Assembly (NCBI GenBank): GCA_019775845.1
Contig: JADQAV010000018.1
Coordinates: 565,044-629,043 of the forward strand
Length of the DNA: 64,000 nucleotides
DNA from: Myrmaecium sp. VS I D KN 1
Lineage: Eukaryota > Ascomycota > Dothideomycetes > Valsariales > Valsariaceae
Direction: 5' to 3'
How positions within the stretch are numbered: the first letter of the stretch is position 1; every line of letters begins with the position of its first letter. Made by a program: the position numbers and the translations under genes. This document shows, one piece after another, positions 53,981 to 64,000 of the stretch. The notes below the pieces were generated by a model. The model worked only from the letters and a program-made list of their open reading frames with translations, did no database searches and had not been told where the DNA came from.

Positions 53981-56570
53981 TCGCAGTGGCTTTTTTTTTT
54001 TTTTTTTTTTTTTTTCCGCACCGTCGCATCACGTTTTGTTCTTGCTGCACCCTTGTGATATTCTCATGATTGATTTGATGACAATTTTCTTTTTCTTTTC
54101 CTTTGGACTGAGTGGAGGAATAAGATAAAATGTTTCCTGGGCGTTTCGAGGGGGTTGTTTTCTTTGGGTATACCCTCTTCCTTTATTCTCTTTATTCTCT
54201 TCTACTTGATCTTCTTCTTATTTTCTATATTCGGCCTTCTCCTTTGCTTCTTCAAGTATGGTAACGTTGTTCATGTCATAGTCCGAGCGCTTTCCTTCGA
54301 CGCGTCTCGGTGGAGAGCTCTAATGTGTCGTTGCGCTCTTGTGGTTGTGCGGGACGCTATAAGATACTGTAGTAATAGACGCTTGAATCGACATAAAGCT
54401 CATCCTCCCTTGCACCGTCTTCAGCTGTATTGACTCCTTCCGCCATCCTGCTGTTCTTCTGCCGACCTCTATAGATTTCGAGGCACGTCTCTTGTCTCCG
54501 ACGGTATGTCTGTTCCCATATCGTATTTTTGAACCTCTTAGGCACTTCTAGGTGGGTCAGGGGGCGATGGTGCCCGTGCGTACCACAAGGTTTGGGGAGT
54601 ATGTACATATACATATCGTCGTACGGTATATGTACTGTGCGTCCTACTGTAGGGATTGAGAATAAGGGTAGCATAGCGTGCTTTCCCTGAGAACTTAAGG
54701 CATCTTAGATAATGGGTATATAACTCAGCTATGATTGAGTGACATTGTGCTCGTTGCAACATTATATGTCAGCAGTGTACATACATATGTAAATCACTTG
54801 ACTATCATAAACGTGAGTTACATAAGAGTCGTAAACCACGCATGAGATAAAACACACGACGGTGTTTGCCCATGTCATGGATAACTTGACGATCCACCTT
54901 CACCCAATTATCCAGGAAACGCGCTCAACCCAGAAGAAGCCTATCTCGCCTCCCTTCCCTCCTCCCACCACTCATCTCGTGATCCTAAGGCACGAGGAAG
55001 ACAAGTCGAATGTGATACACACCGTACCTCAAAAAGGGACCGTCGGAGCAGGGATAAGTACAGTACGTCTCACACGAAGTGAAGATCGTCCAACCCCGCC
55101 GGACCTAGCTAGCCTTGTCGGACCGCGAGTGATCGACAGCGCTCGCTTGATGCGTAAGGCTGAGGTGAGGCTGAGCGAGTTTGCTGAACGTATTCGCAAC
55201 GTCCTTCTATCTCATTAACATGAACTCCAAGCCAGGCGAAGCAACGAGCGGAACTAATATTCGTTATGTCTATAGTCAGCACTGGATCAGGAGAGAAAAA
55301 AAGGCCGCGGACTGATCAACAATATTGGAAACGTCCACGTCATAAGGCTTTCCATACTAGTGTCCTCCATAGTCATCCCTCGCTAGTGCTACTCCTACAA
55401 TAAAGAAAAGTCCCACGGAGAGAGATATGCAAGAGCAGCAACACCAAGTAGCAGCTTTTGTGAACTCTCGCTCCACCAAAGCCCGACTCTCCACCACCGA
55501 TCTGCTCCCGCCGGTTCCACATGTCTACGTCCATGTCCAAATCTACCGTAGCCTTCTCACCAACCAGGCTCACACTAGAATGACACTAAGCAAGACCTAC
55601 CCACCCTTCCCCTTCCTCCCCCCTCAACAAGCGCTCGCAGCACGCAAGTCCGAGCCGCAATCTCTCATAGCCTCTGCCCTAGAACTAGAACTCAAACTCG
55701 CTACCCACCTAATCGGACAATTTGAGAATAGATAGACAATAGACATACAACGATCCTTCTCCAAGCAAGCTCCTGCATGCACGTTCCCTCACGCATGGTA
55801 GCTCAACACCCTCATTTGCCACCGCATTTGGAATCTCCTCCAGTCACTCAATCGGTAGGTAGCTATATACCAGGCGTAGAACGAACGAGTAAGGTCATGA
55901 AGCCGCATCGATGATAGCGATGGCCGGTGGCTTTCATATATCAGTCCCATCTCGGCGTGACTCGATGCCGCAGCGACTCGACCAGAAGGAGACAAGAGGG
56001 GACAGCTGTTCGATCAGTCTTGCTGGCCGTCACCATTGCCGATGCCTCCATGAAGACCGGCGTCGATGGCTCTCGTCGAACCCTGGGTCGTCGAGGGGCG
56101 ACTCAATCCATGCTCCTCTGTTTTATCAATCAACCAAATGGAAACTACTATCAGCCCACACACCTTCCGAAGCATCTTGAAGTCCCCTGCTCTAGATCGA
56201 ACGCAAAGCTCTACAAAATAGCGGTTAAATGAAAAAGGAAGAAGCATATCATTCGTAGAAACCCCCCTGGGGCGATGAAAGGAAACAAAGAACAAATCTT
56301 ATCCATTGTCCCTTGAAGACGCGCAGTCATCTAAGCTAATCCCGCAACATCCGTCCAGTTACCAGAGATGGTACCCAGTGAGAAAGTTTTGTGTGTATTT
56401 TCCACAGCGGCGAAGATGAAGAAAAGAAAAGAAAAAAAGGGGGGAAAGAGAAGAAGAAGAAGAAAAAAGAAAAACACTCAGAGATCTCCGGGATCATATC
56501 TTCGCACACAGACACACCCCCCTCCATCATAAAAGCAACATGGTCTGAGCGAACGCTGGCGGCGTGGTAG
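53981..56570. other. 2.6 kb convergent intergenic region
   Basis: Begins with the 3' region of the DUF2985 gene and ends with the 3' region of the AIM9-like gene. Only short frames are present; the largest (54862-55218, plus) lacks any recognisable feature. A purine-rich block (about 56413-56475) lies near the right end. Confidence 0.5.
53991..54015. repeat. Poly-T tract (25 T)
   Basis: Twenty-five consecutive T, 10 bases after the DUF2985 stop codon on its sense strand. Confidence 0.95.
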
Positions 56571-58238
56571 CTAATCCAAAGACTCGAACGGGGAATCGTG
56601 GTGGTACGCGGACGCGCTCATTCCCTCGAGGAACGGGGAGCCGGCAGCGATATCCAAATGCCCATTCTTGACGGCGAACGGCTGGACTTTGGCGGCGGCG
56701 GCCTCGTCGCGCGTGGCGCGGTATACGTCGCTCAGGCTAGGGATCGTCTCTCCTTTCTCCATCTGCTCGACCATGTTCATCCATTTTGCGACTTCCTCAA
56801 CCGGCCACTCACCGCTCAATTCCGCAAGAGCATGGTTGAACTCCGCCTTCGATTCTCCGAGGTAGTGGTTGCGCACCCAGGCGGGTTCGATGCGGTACAT
56901 GTGGTTGATGAAGACCTGACGGAGCTTGGTCTGTTCGTATTCCTTGAGGTCAACCCAATAGGCATCCGGCATGCCTTCATTCTCTTCGGTGTGGTCCGAC
57001 GGGTGCAACGGGAGATAGGCGTCTTTTTTAGGCTCTTCGTAACGCGCATGGCCCCAGAGAAGACGTGGGTAACGACAAGCAAGATAAATAGGAAGAGCAG
57101 GGACACATTCCCAGTCGATGAGGGCCGTGAGCTTTCCATGTTCGTCGACGAGGATGTTGCGAAAGTTCATATCGTCGTGATAAAGTACAGTAGTGACAAC
57201 CTCCGGTTCATTGTCTGGAGTGAAAACAACAGGCAGCAAGCTGCGCAGCTGACGCGTCAACATCTTGCGTGGGGTAATATAGGTGTCAATGTAGCGGCTG
57301 GACATGTTCTGATCGACCCATCCTTCCGCTTCCTTGGTTTTCACACGGAGGTCACACTCGAACAAACTGATGCGTGCGGCCTCGAAGTCGGAAGCTTTCT
57401 TGAAGGGACCACGAGGCACATCGTAGTGAATGCGTTGTCCCCAAAAGAAGTCAATGGAGATGAAGCGCCCGAGGCGGTAACCGGGAACGGCAACGAATGA
57501 AGTGGCAGCCTCACGCTCCGAGAAAGGACGCATGTACAAGGACGATTTATGCGGTGTCTTCGGCTCCTGACCTTCAAAGTAGAGATTGCCAATTCCCTTG
57601 AGCTTGATGCGCCAGAGCGCGGCGATGTTATCGGCAAGCTCCTTGATCAAATCTTCCTTTGCCTTCCAAGTCATCTTGCGCCAACGCTTGTCCAACCCTT
57701 CTCCGGGCATGAATGTCATGATCATCCATTCGAAGCCGAGCTTGTTATTGTTCGAAGCATCGTGTGCAATGATGCGTGGAGCGGGTACGTTGGTGTTGTT
57801 TGACAGAAAATCGAGTGTTGCAACTTCGCTGACGGTCTTGTCGTAGGGATGGGCAGGAGAACCGACGCGGATGAGATACTTCTTGTCGTTGTGTTGGGTC
57901 GTGATCAAGTAGAGCTTGTTGAACCCACCTTCAGTGTAGTACTTGAGCGTGCCTCCTTCGGTGCAGATGCCGGCTTTCTCAAGTTCTCTAAAGGCAACAT
58001 CTTTGACGACCTCGATGTCGGGCTCGTATGTCCATGTGTGCTGCAGCTCCTTGCCTGGACCACTGCGAGTCCACTTCATCCCAGGCTGGGGCAGCCGCTC
58101 CATGATGGTGATTCCGTCGGAAGCCATGGAGGGGACTCTCAGTCGTCGACGAAGGGAAGGAAAGACGGTGGGTTGGGTTAACAGATGGGTGACAAAGGAT
58201 TGACAGAGGGAAAGAAAGCTCTGGAGGGAGAAGGACAT
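56571..58238 (-). CDS. AIM9-like aminoglycoside-phosphotransferase-fold protein
   Basis: Intronless, 555 residues. The first 40 residues are hydrophobic and then Arg-rich (FPSLRRRLRVPSM), fitting a mitochondrial signal; a shorter start at Met38 (ATG at 58127) is possible. The kinase-like core begins near LKYYTEGGFNKLYLI (glycine loop, about residues 99-113) with the ATP Lys in KYLIRVG-like sequence. The Brenner-type catalytic loop is LYHDDMNFRNILV (about residues 357-369), followed by LIDWE (metal-binding Asp). Both motifs are intact, so catalysis is possible. The branch matches yeast Aim9 and many expanded fungal APH proteins, whose substrates are unknown. The C-terminus ends with an acidic, Ser-rich tail. 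Confidence 0.85.
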   Translation of the reverse strand: MSFSLQSFLSLCQSFVTHLLTQPTVFPSLRRRLRVPSMASDGITIMERLPQPGMKWTRSGPGKELQHTWTYEPDIEVVKDVAFRELEKAGICTEGGTLKYYTEGGFNKLYLITTQHNDKKYLIRVGSPAHPYDKTVSEVATLDFLSNNTNVPAPRIIAHDASNNNKLGFEWMIMTFMPGEGLDKRWRKMTWKAKEDLIKELADNIAALWRIKLKGIGNLYFEGQEPKTPHKSSLYMRPFSEREAATSFVAVPGYRLGRFISIDFFWGQRIHYDVPRGPFKKASDFEAARISLFECDLRVKTKEAEGWVDQNMSSRYIDTYITPRKMLTRQLRSLLPVVFTPDNEPEVVTTVLYHDDMNFRNILVDEHGKLTALIDWECVPALPIYLACRYPRLLWGHARYEEPKKDAYLPLHPSDHTEENEGMPDAYWVDLKEYEQTKLRQVFINHMYRIEPAWVRNHYLGESKAEFNHALAELSGEWPVEEVAKWMNMVEQMEKGETIPSLSDVYRATRDEAAAAKVQPFAVKNGHLDIAAGSPFLEGMSASAYHHDSPFESLD

Positions 58239-59204
58239 GAAGAGTGTAGGCCTGACTTCGCACTTCTTATCTGTCCCGTGGCAAACGAGAAATCAGACGT
58301 CATGTGAACTCGGCATGCGTAGGAAACAGTGACCGTTTGCGCGGCCGCGACAGCGCATGTGAGATGTGACACTCGAACTTTCACGGAGGACTGATCGTCA
58401 GGAACGGTCACGGTGAATGGGGGTGTCTCGCCGAGATTAGCAAAGGTTACGAGATTTTAGTCCTGTAATCACGGAATTGCCTCAGTCGGGAAAGAAGCAC
58501 GCGGGACGGGTGGTGGTTGAGGCAGGGGGTGCGTCAAGAATTGGTAGTATGCTACCTCAGGCATCGACAGAACGTGCTGCTTCCACACCGTATCTACTGT
58601 AATTGCCTACAATGTAACAAGAACAAGTGACATTGCATGCACTTAATAAGAAGCCAGCGTGCTCAATGCGTCGGGGGGAGTCGGTGAGGGAGAACCGCAA
58701 GCGTGGGAGCAAGCAGACGTAAAATCCAGAACAGCCTATACACGTTGAAAATAACAGTCAGCAAGAATGGCCATACATACTATCACGAAGGGCGTGGCTC
58801 ACCTTCGCATACTCGGCGGAAGAGTCGTTCCTACTCGGGGGTTTCCAAGCAAAAGTCCTCAAAGCCTTAAGAAGCCGTCGAGTTGACTGAACGTCACAAA
58901 CCACCAATCCGAGATTTCGACGCGAACGAGCCTGTACCTCATCTTCTCTCAGCCCAAAAGCAAAGACGATCAATCGTTCTCACAACGCGGAAAGTCGGCT
59001 CATCCAGCCATAACCCAATGATCCCGCCCAAGCAGTGAACTCCAACCACAAAGTCAGGCCCACGGATGAAGACTGATGTAGAAGACGAGGACGTTCCCGC
59101 AGGAGCGAAAGTAATAAAGACGACCAACAATGGCATTGGCTTCGGCAATATAATACATACTATGAGACAGAGACGAGCGCTGACTGGCATACAACAAGCC
59201 CCAC

Positions 59205-59236
59205 GAGACAAAGAGACAAAGAGACAAAGAGACAAA
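59205..59236. repeat. Four 8-bp tandem copies of GAGACAAA
   Basis: Four perfect adjoining units in non-coding purine-rich DNA. Confidence 0.9.
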
Positions 59237-59680
59237 GAAGAGAGCAGAAAAACAAAGAAAAGAAAACTGTACGCCAAACACATGCAATACAAAGGGACAA
59301 AAGCAGATAATAATACGATTGATCCCAATGATGACGATGATAATAACAACAACGATGCCGCTAATGATTGGCAGACGATAAAACTAGGTAAAAAAGATGC
59401 TAATATAATAATATAAAGACGAATGTGAAAATAGAATAATGAGGAAAACGGGGCGGGGGGCAAGGTAGGAGGACGAGAGGATTCCCACAGAGTACGAGGA
59501 CAGTAAGGAAATGAAAAGAGAAAAACGAAAAAGGAAGTGTTTGCTACTGTTATACAACCCCAGGATAAAGACCTCCAGCAAAAAAAGGTCTTATCTTTTT
59601 CCCCATCCATCTCGCTCACCTACTTATGTAGTGCCACACATACTGTATATACAACGGGCTTAAAAAGCCAAAGATGAGAG

Positions 59681-59709
<29 letters not shown>
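59681..59709. repeat. Poly-A tract (29 A)
   Basis: Twenty-nine A on the plus strand, so poly-T on the sense strand of the ferric reductase, about 57 bases after its stop. Confidence 0.95.
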
Positions 59710-59711
<2 letters not shown>

Positions 59712-59765
59712 AACGAACCAACCAGGAAATCTTTCATGGAGCAGTAAGCAAAAAGAAAAAAATCG

Positions 59766-61688
59766 CTAGTACGTAAAAGCCTCCTCGATGAAATCCACGC
59801 TGCCCGCATCGACCCGCCGCTTGGCCGCCACCCGGACGCCGTCCGCGAAGGGCCCGGGGCCGCAGACCGTGATGGCGACCGCGCCCTCGCGCGCCGCGAT
59901 CTCCTGGTCGATGATCGTCTGCGGGTTGCACCGACCCGGGTACATCGTCACCGTCGTCGACGCGCTCTTGACCTCGTGCGTGCTCCGGGGCTTGGTGATG
60001 AACAGCTTGATCCGGAGGCACTGCTTCCGCCCCGGCATCAGCAGGATCTCGTCCATCCACGGCTTCACCCACTCCAGGCACTGCGTGTTCGGCACCGACC
60101 AGACCAGCAGGATCTTCTGCGCCGCCACCGTGCCCGCGCTGTAGCCCGCGACCAGCTCGCGCACGTAGGAGACCTGGTGGGTGATGCCGACGCCGCCGGC
60201 GAAGAGGATGACCGTGCCGTAGGAGGCAAGGGAGTCGTGGCCGCCGTAGGGCCCCTCGATGGCACCCCAGGTGGAGAAGGTGGAGTTGGGCATGGAGGAC
60301 GCTTTGTTGTAGATGGTGCGAGTGAAGCCGGTGCGGGCCCGGATGACGAGGGAAATTTCCCGTGTGGTGGTGCGACGCGCCGCAACATCAAGGCCCTTCT
60401 CGATCTCATTGATGGGGAGTTTCTCGTCGAGGCTCTGTTGGGTGGCTTCCTCGTCTGTCCAAGCAGCGATGGAGAAGGGATGGCTATGCCATTGAGGGAA
60501 GGTGTAGCGGGGCATCCATACGTGCACGTGGCAGCCAGGTCGGGGTTTCCAGGGACGTCGCAATTGGAAAGTCACTCGGCATGCCTCGTTACTCAGGGCT
60601 TCCACCTGGATCTTGGTGAAACCGCCGCGGAAAGAGTAATTGTAATAGACGATGCGCCAGATCCTGTAGAACCACTCCAGGCACCACAGGACGATAACTG
60701 CCTGCGTCCATGGCAGCTGGGGCAGTGAGTGGGTGTCCAGATGGACGTAAACACCAACCAGAGCAAAGATAACACCGATCCTGTGGAAGTTCAGGAACGT
60801 CTCGTAGAAAGCATGCCTCACGGGAGAGAAGGATTGAAGAAAAAGGAAAACAAAACAGCCAGTCCCCACCATCCCCCAGCCGTACGATGCATCGGTGACC
60901 AGATACATCCCCGCGGGGCGGCAGCTGCCGTCAGCGCTGCAAGCATTGACCAGCCATGCCAGAGTGTGCACGACAGCCTCCAAGATCGTGATTCTGGCTG
61001 CCCAGCGGTGGAGGAGGTTGAAGGTGTCATAGGACACCTTGAGAATGCTGATCAGGGGATTGTTGCGCAAAGCAAAGAGGATCGTCGGAACTAGGTTGAG
61101 AGCAGCCAGAGTGCCACTTCGCCCGCGAAGAGCAGCGGCAACGGACGCCCCCTCTGACCGACTCCACGGAAGGGCCAGGCAATACGCGATGTTGCTCAGG
61201 CAGTAAATTGCGATTAGGATGGTGTGGAACCTCCCAGGGATGGTGCCGAAAGTAATTGTCTCGCTAAGCTGGATGTCGCGATTGTGGCGGGTCTTTCCAA
61301 GTGGTGAGTAAAGGATGTGCTTCTTTAGCCATGGCCACCATCTCGTCTGATTTCGCGCCCAGAACTGTTGTCGATTTGGCGCGCTCATTGCGTGCAAATG
61401 TCGAACGTGCGCGTTCAGTGACCGTAGCCAGCGCAGCAGAAAGGTCGCCATGCACAGAGCGATGAAGCAGTATAAGAGAACATCGACCCAGAGGAAGTTT
61501 CCGGTTTGGTCGACGCCTGAGAGCCCATGAGCGAAACGAAGTGGATCTTCATCCTCTGTCAGGTCGAGAAGTCCGCGCTTCGAGAGATTTGTCAAGGTGG
61601 ACATGTCTGGAGTGGGTGTTGGCGCGTTGGTTAGGGGGAGGGCGGGAGCCACATGGTGGTGAAGGTGAGCGTGCCGCCGAGAATGCAT
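59766..61688 (-). CDS. Ferric/cupric reductase transmembrane protein (FRE family)
   Basis: Intronless, 640 residues. N-terminal His-rich leader (a second start, MSTLTNLSKRG, is at 61604), then about seven hydrophobic segments. The bis-haem histidines are visible as the pairs in LLHRWAARITILEAVVHTLAW and LNFHRIGVIFALVGVYVHLD. The soluble part has the FAD motif HPFSIAAW (about residues 410-417), the NADPH-binding LFAGGVGITHQ (about 507-517) and the C-terminal VCGPGPFADGVR. All cofactor sites look intact. The family moves electrons from NADPH across the plasma membrane to Fe(III) or Cu(II) for uptake; fungal paralogues differ in metal and siderophore use. No iron permease or multicopper oxidase is nearby in this window. 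Confidence 0.93.
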   Translation of the reverse strand: MHSRRHAHLHHHVAPALPLTNAPTPTPDMSTLTNLSKRGLLDLTEDEDPLRFAHGLSGVDQTGNFLWVDVLLYCFIALCMATFLLRWLRSLNAHVRHLHAMSAPNRQQFWARNQTRWWPWLKKHILYSPLGKTRHNRDIQLSETITFGTIPGRFHTILIAIYCLSNIAYCLALPWSRSEGASVAAALRGRSGTLAALNLVPTILFALRNNPLISILKVSYDTFNLLHRWAARITILEAVVHTLAWLVNACSADGSCRPAGMYLVTDASYGWGMVGTGCFVFLFLQSFSPVRHAFYETFLNFHRIGVIFALVGVYVHLDTHSLPQLPWTQAVIVLWCLEWFYRIWRIVYYNYSFRGGFTKIQVEALSNEACRVTFQLRRPWKPRPGCHVHVWMPRYTFPQWHSHPFSIAAWTDEEATQQSLDEKLPINEIEKGLDVAARRTTTREISLVIRARTGFTRTIYNKASSMPNSTFSTWGAIEGPYGGHDSLASYGTVILFAGGVGITHQVSYVRELVAGYSAGTVAAQKILLVWSVPNTQCLEWVKPWMDEILLMPGRKQCLRIKLFITKPRSTHEVKSASTTVTMYPGRCNPQTIIDQEIAAREGAVAITVCGPGPFADGVRVAAKRRVDAGSVDFIEEAFTY

Positions 61689-63875
61689 CGTGACCTGCGC
61701 GATTGAATATAGAGAAATGACGCTGAAATATTGGAAAAAGGCGGTCGCAACAAATCGTTGTAGGCGGCCCGAAATGGGTATACTAGCGCTGGCCGGAAAT
61801 GCAGTAGATGAAGTCGAGCGATAGGATGAATCGACGAGATCTGCCGAAACAAGCGATGCGGAAAAAGATTTGGTAGGTGTGTTCTGCGGCTTCCAGTGCG
61901 AGCAGTGGGCGTATATCTAATCCTCCGAAGACAAAGGACGCCCTGTCACCGGCCGGCCAGAGACATAACAATGGTTATTGTTAACCCCTTTGTGGAATAC
62001 TCTGATTGTTTAAGGACAATGTCGCGATGTTCGTGCAGCGGTGTCGCTAAGTTGACCGATATCGTGGTTGTTCGAGCGACGGCGACGCAGGAGAGAGTAG
62101 GTATAGCAGAGGTGAGGTTGTTGTCGGGGAGTCGCAGTGGCTGTCAAGCGCCTAGGAATAACTGTGGCACCCACGCTAGAGGCTGGAATGGTCGATGAGG
62201 ACGAGGCGGAGGCCGGCAAGCTGTGCCAAGGCGGGCGTTTGCTGATGGATAAGGTTACAAAAGCTGGGCGAAAGTGAAATGAAGCGGCCCTGAGGGTGGT
62301 AAAATGAACAAGTAGGTCGTCAAGCAGTCGGGCAAGCAAGTGATGATGCAGCGAACCTGACCAGGGCCAACCCAGACGGTTGCAGATGGAAGACCAAACG
62401 ACGGGACGTCCCGAAAACGAAACAGGCAAACAATTGGGTAACGAACGGAAGTCTCGCACTCGAGACCAGAGGGGGGGAAGTGAGGGAGGTCCGGCGTAGA
62501 TATGCAAGGCCGTTGGAGGTTGCGAAGGCGAGGTGGTGAGGACAGGCGGAGGAGAATCCCTGAGGGTGCCACTGGTGCCCATCTGAAATGATGACCGTGG
62601 TCGCGGGCCGATTCTGGGGTCCCTGCTGAGCATGGAAGTGGAGGCCGCCCGGGCCCATCCGGCCTGCGCTACTCTCAGGGACCAAGGGGACGAGGCACTA
62701 AGGGGATTGCCTTGGCTCTCAGGGACAGCCGCCCGCCGAGAAGATCTGGCCGACCGCGTCGGCGGGCCTATGAACTCACTGCTTGGCCGTCAGTGACCGT
62801 CCCTTCCCAGCCGCCAGGACCCGTTCCCTCACGCCATCCTCGTCTGTTTGCACTCCGGAGTGCCTCCATCATCCCTCATCATCCATCCCCAGCACGCGTG
62901 GCCGGCGGCAGTTTGGCAATCTGGCAATCCGGCAGTCTGGCAGTCCGGCAGCGCTTAGCAAAGATGTATGTAATCTGAGGTGCTCCACGCCATCATCCCG
63001 TCCACGATCACACAGAACCGCAGTCCGGGAGTGAAGCGTGAAGACCTGAGGTGTTGGGTGTGGATGGGATGTCATCACTGATCGAGGCAGATGCTGAGCC
63101 ACGCATGACAGTGGCGCGCGTTTCATCCTCCTCATCGCTTGCGAAACCGATAGGCTGCCTGTCCACCACTTCTCCTTTCCTTCTATCCCTCTCTCTCCAC
63201 CTCCCGACTACTAGAAGATGCACCGCATCCCCATGACTACACGCCCGACAGCTCTCCGTCCTGACTGTCTTCCGATCACCACTGACGCTGCTCTCGCTCT
63301 GGTTTTCTAATCATCCTCAGACGGCACCCTCCACCCCTGCCTCCTTTTTCGTTCGCGAGCTTGGCCCAACAGCCTCGGCTCTTGCGCCCTCGCGGCGTCA
63401 AGCTTTCTCATCCCCTGCGTCGATCTCCTATTCTGTCTATTGCCCCAAACCCCCTGTGGCCAAATCAACCCTCTGCTGGCGAAGCGAAGACACCATCAAC
63501 TTTGGCAAGCTGATCGAACCATCGTGGCAGGACCGTCACATACACTGGCGCTGCGATGCAATTTATTCGTTACAGTTCCCATCGATTCATCTCCCCATGA
63601 TGCCTTTTCTGTCTTCTCTAGTAGCCCGCCAAGCGCTACAGACACGCGATGGTCCTGCGAACGAATCTGTACATCCTGTGCAACGTCGACCTTGGCGTCT
63701 TCGGATGTGCAGTCCAAACATGACATTCTGAAACAGCTTCGCTCCTTCTCTCACCACATTCACTCAATTCTCCCCTCGTCCGTTCGACGAGTTCCCCGCG
63801 ATGCACCTGAGCTCGACCCCTCAACGCCCGTCGCACGTCCCCCTTTTCTCTCTCGCGCACTTTACACGTCCGCAC
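61689..63875. other. 2.2 kb divergent intergenic region with pyrimidine-rich leader
   Basis: Promoter of the ferric reductase at its left. From about 63180 to 63875 the plus strand becomes C/T-rich, as in long fungal leaders, and leads into the ATG at 63876. Frames here are open because of composition but show no protein features. Confidence 0.5.
62907..62954. repeat. Six 8-bp degenerate tandem units (GGCARTYY)
   Basis: Units GGCAGTTT, GGCAATCT, GGCAATCC, GGCAGTCT, GGCAGTCC and GGCAGCGC follow each other without gaps. They differ mainly at positions 5, 7 and 8. Confidence 0.85.
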
Positions 63876-64000
63876 ATGCCCTCGTATCGCCTCGCCAAGC
63901 CGGCGTCGAAGCGTCCTCCTGAGACGACGATGCCATCCGCTATGTTCCAGGAACAGCACCAAGGGCACGATTCTGCTCAGTGTCTCACTCCTAAACGTCT
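63876..64000 (+). CDS. Possible N-terminus of a gene leaving the window (3' partial)
   Basis: From ATG at 63876 the frame stays open to the last base (41 codons: MPSYRLAKPASKRPPETTMP and on to QCLTPKR). It follows a long pyrimidine-rich leader typical of genes for regulators in filamentous fungi. The visible part is hydrophilic, basic, without a signal peptide; a second start lies at 63930. Too little is seen to name a function. Confidence 0.35.
   Translation, partial: MPSYRLAKPASKRPPETTMPSAMFQEQHQGHDSAQCLTPKR

Larger units (their letters stand above)
58239..59765. other. 1.5 kb intergenic region
   Basis: Promoter of the AIM9-like gene on the left, 3' flank of the ferric reductase on the right. 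The right half is purine-rich on the plus strand with simple repeats, which opens long but low-complexity frames. No gene supported. Confidence 0.5.

Noticed and set aside
54862-55218. 118-codon plus-strand frame
   Set aside because: Isolated in AT-richer spacer, no signal, membrane or family features, and no leader-like context.
63440-63922. 160-codon plus-strand frame in the pyrimidine-rich leader
   Set aside because: Ser/Pro/Arg/His composition follows the C/T richness; the frame overlaps the better start at 63876.

Overview
The window is a stretch of nuclear DNA from a filamentous ascomycete (Pezizomycotina; Dothideomycetes is my best guess, from overall protein feel only). The evidence is short introns of about 50-90 bases with GT..AG ends and CTAAC-like branch points, mostly intron-poor genes on both strands without operons, fungus-specific families (LCHN/Anr2, DUF2985, Dal5-type carriers, a CFEM-like secreted protein), and GC-rich coding DNA with strong third-position C/G bias next to AT-richer spacers with simple repeats. 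I found 21 supported protein genes, two of them cut by the window ends, and no rRNA, tRNA, CRISPR array or recognisable transposon.

Layout. 1-2740: end of SPB1 (rRNA 2'-O-methyltransferase) and MFAP1 (spliceosome). 3741-9671: MATE exporter, a CFEM-like secreted protein and a D-galactonate dehydratase. 9672-12560: a 2.9 kb gene-free stretch. 12561-19103: an AAAP amino-acid transporter, aspartate aminotransferase, nitronate monooxygenase and a small cysteine-rich secreted protein. 21122-26592: membrane-anchored O-methyltransferase, AIF/AMID-like FAD oxidoreductase and an allantoate-permease-family carrier. 28935-29330: a small orphan protein whose start codon is its own exon. 30506-53980: a housekeeping block with UTP10, NRDE2, RDH54, an LCHN/Anr2 DENN-like protein, a HERP/Usa1-like ubiquitin-domain membrane protein, PSD1 and a DUF2985 membrane protein. 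56571-61688: an AIM9-like kinase-fold protein and a ferric reductase. 61689-64000: a pyrimidine-rich leader running into the probable first codons of a gene that leaves the window.

The genes do not form one pathway. Two loose themes are visible: RNA and ribosome work (SPB1, MFAP1, UTP10, NRDE2) and nutrient or redox handling at membranes (MATE, AAAP, MFS, ferric reductase, galactonate dehydratase, nitronate monooxygenase). No backbone biosynthetic enzyme is present, so I do not call a secondary-metabolite cluster. I worked out exon joins by hand from splice sites, reading frame and family alignment from memory; where joined exons are listed, the total is a whole number of codons.

I did not find an obviously new system. 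The most unusual items are the six-cysteine CFEM-like protein, the eight-cysteine secreted protein, the orphan gene with its split-off start codon, and the long gene-free stretch with a GC-rich island before the amino-acid transporter.
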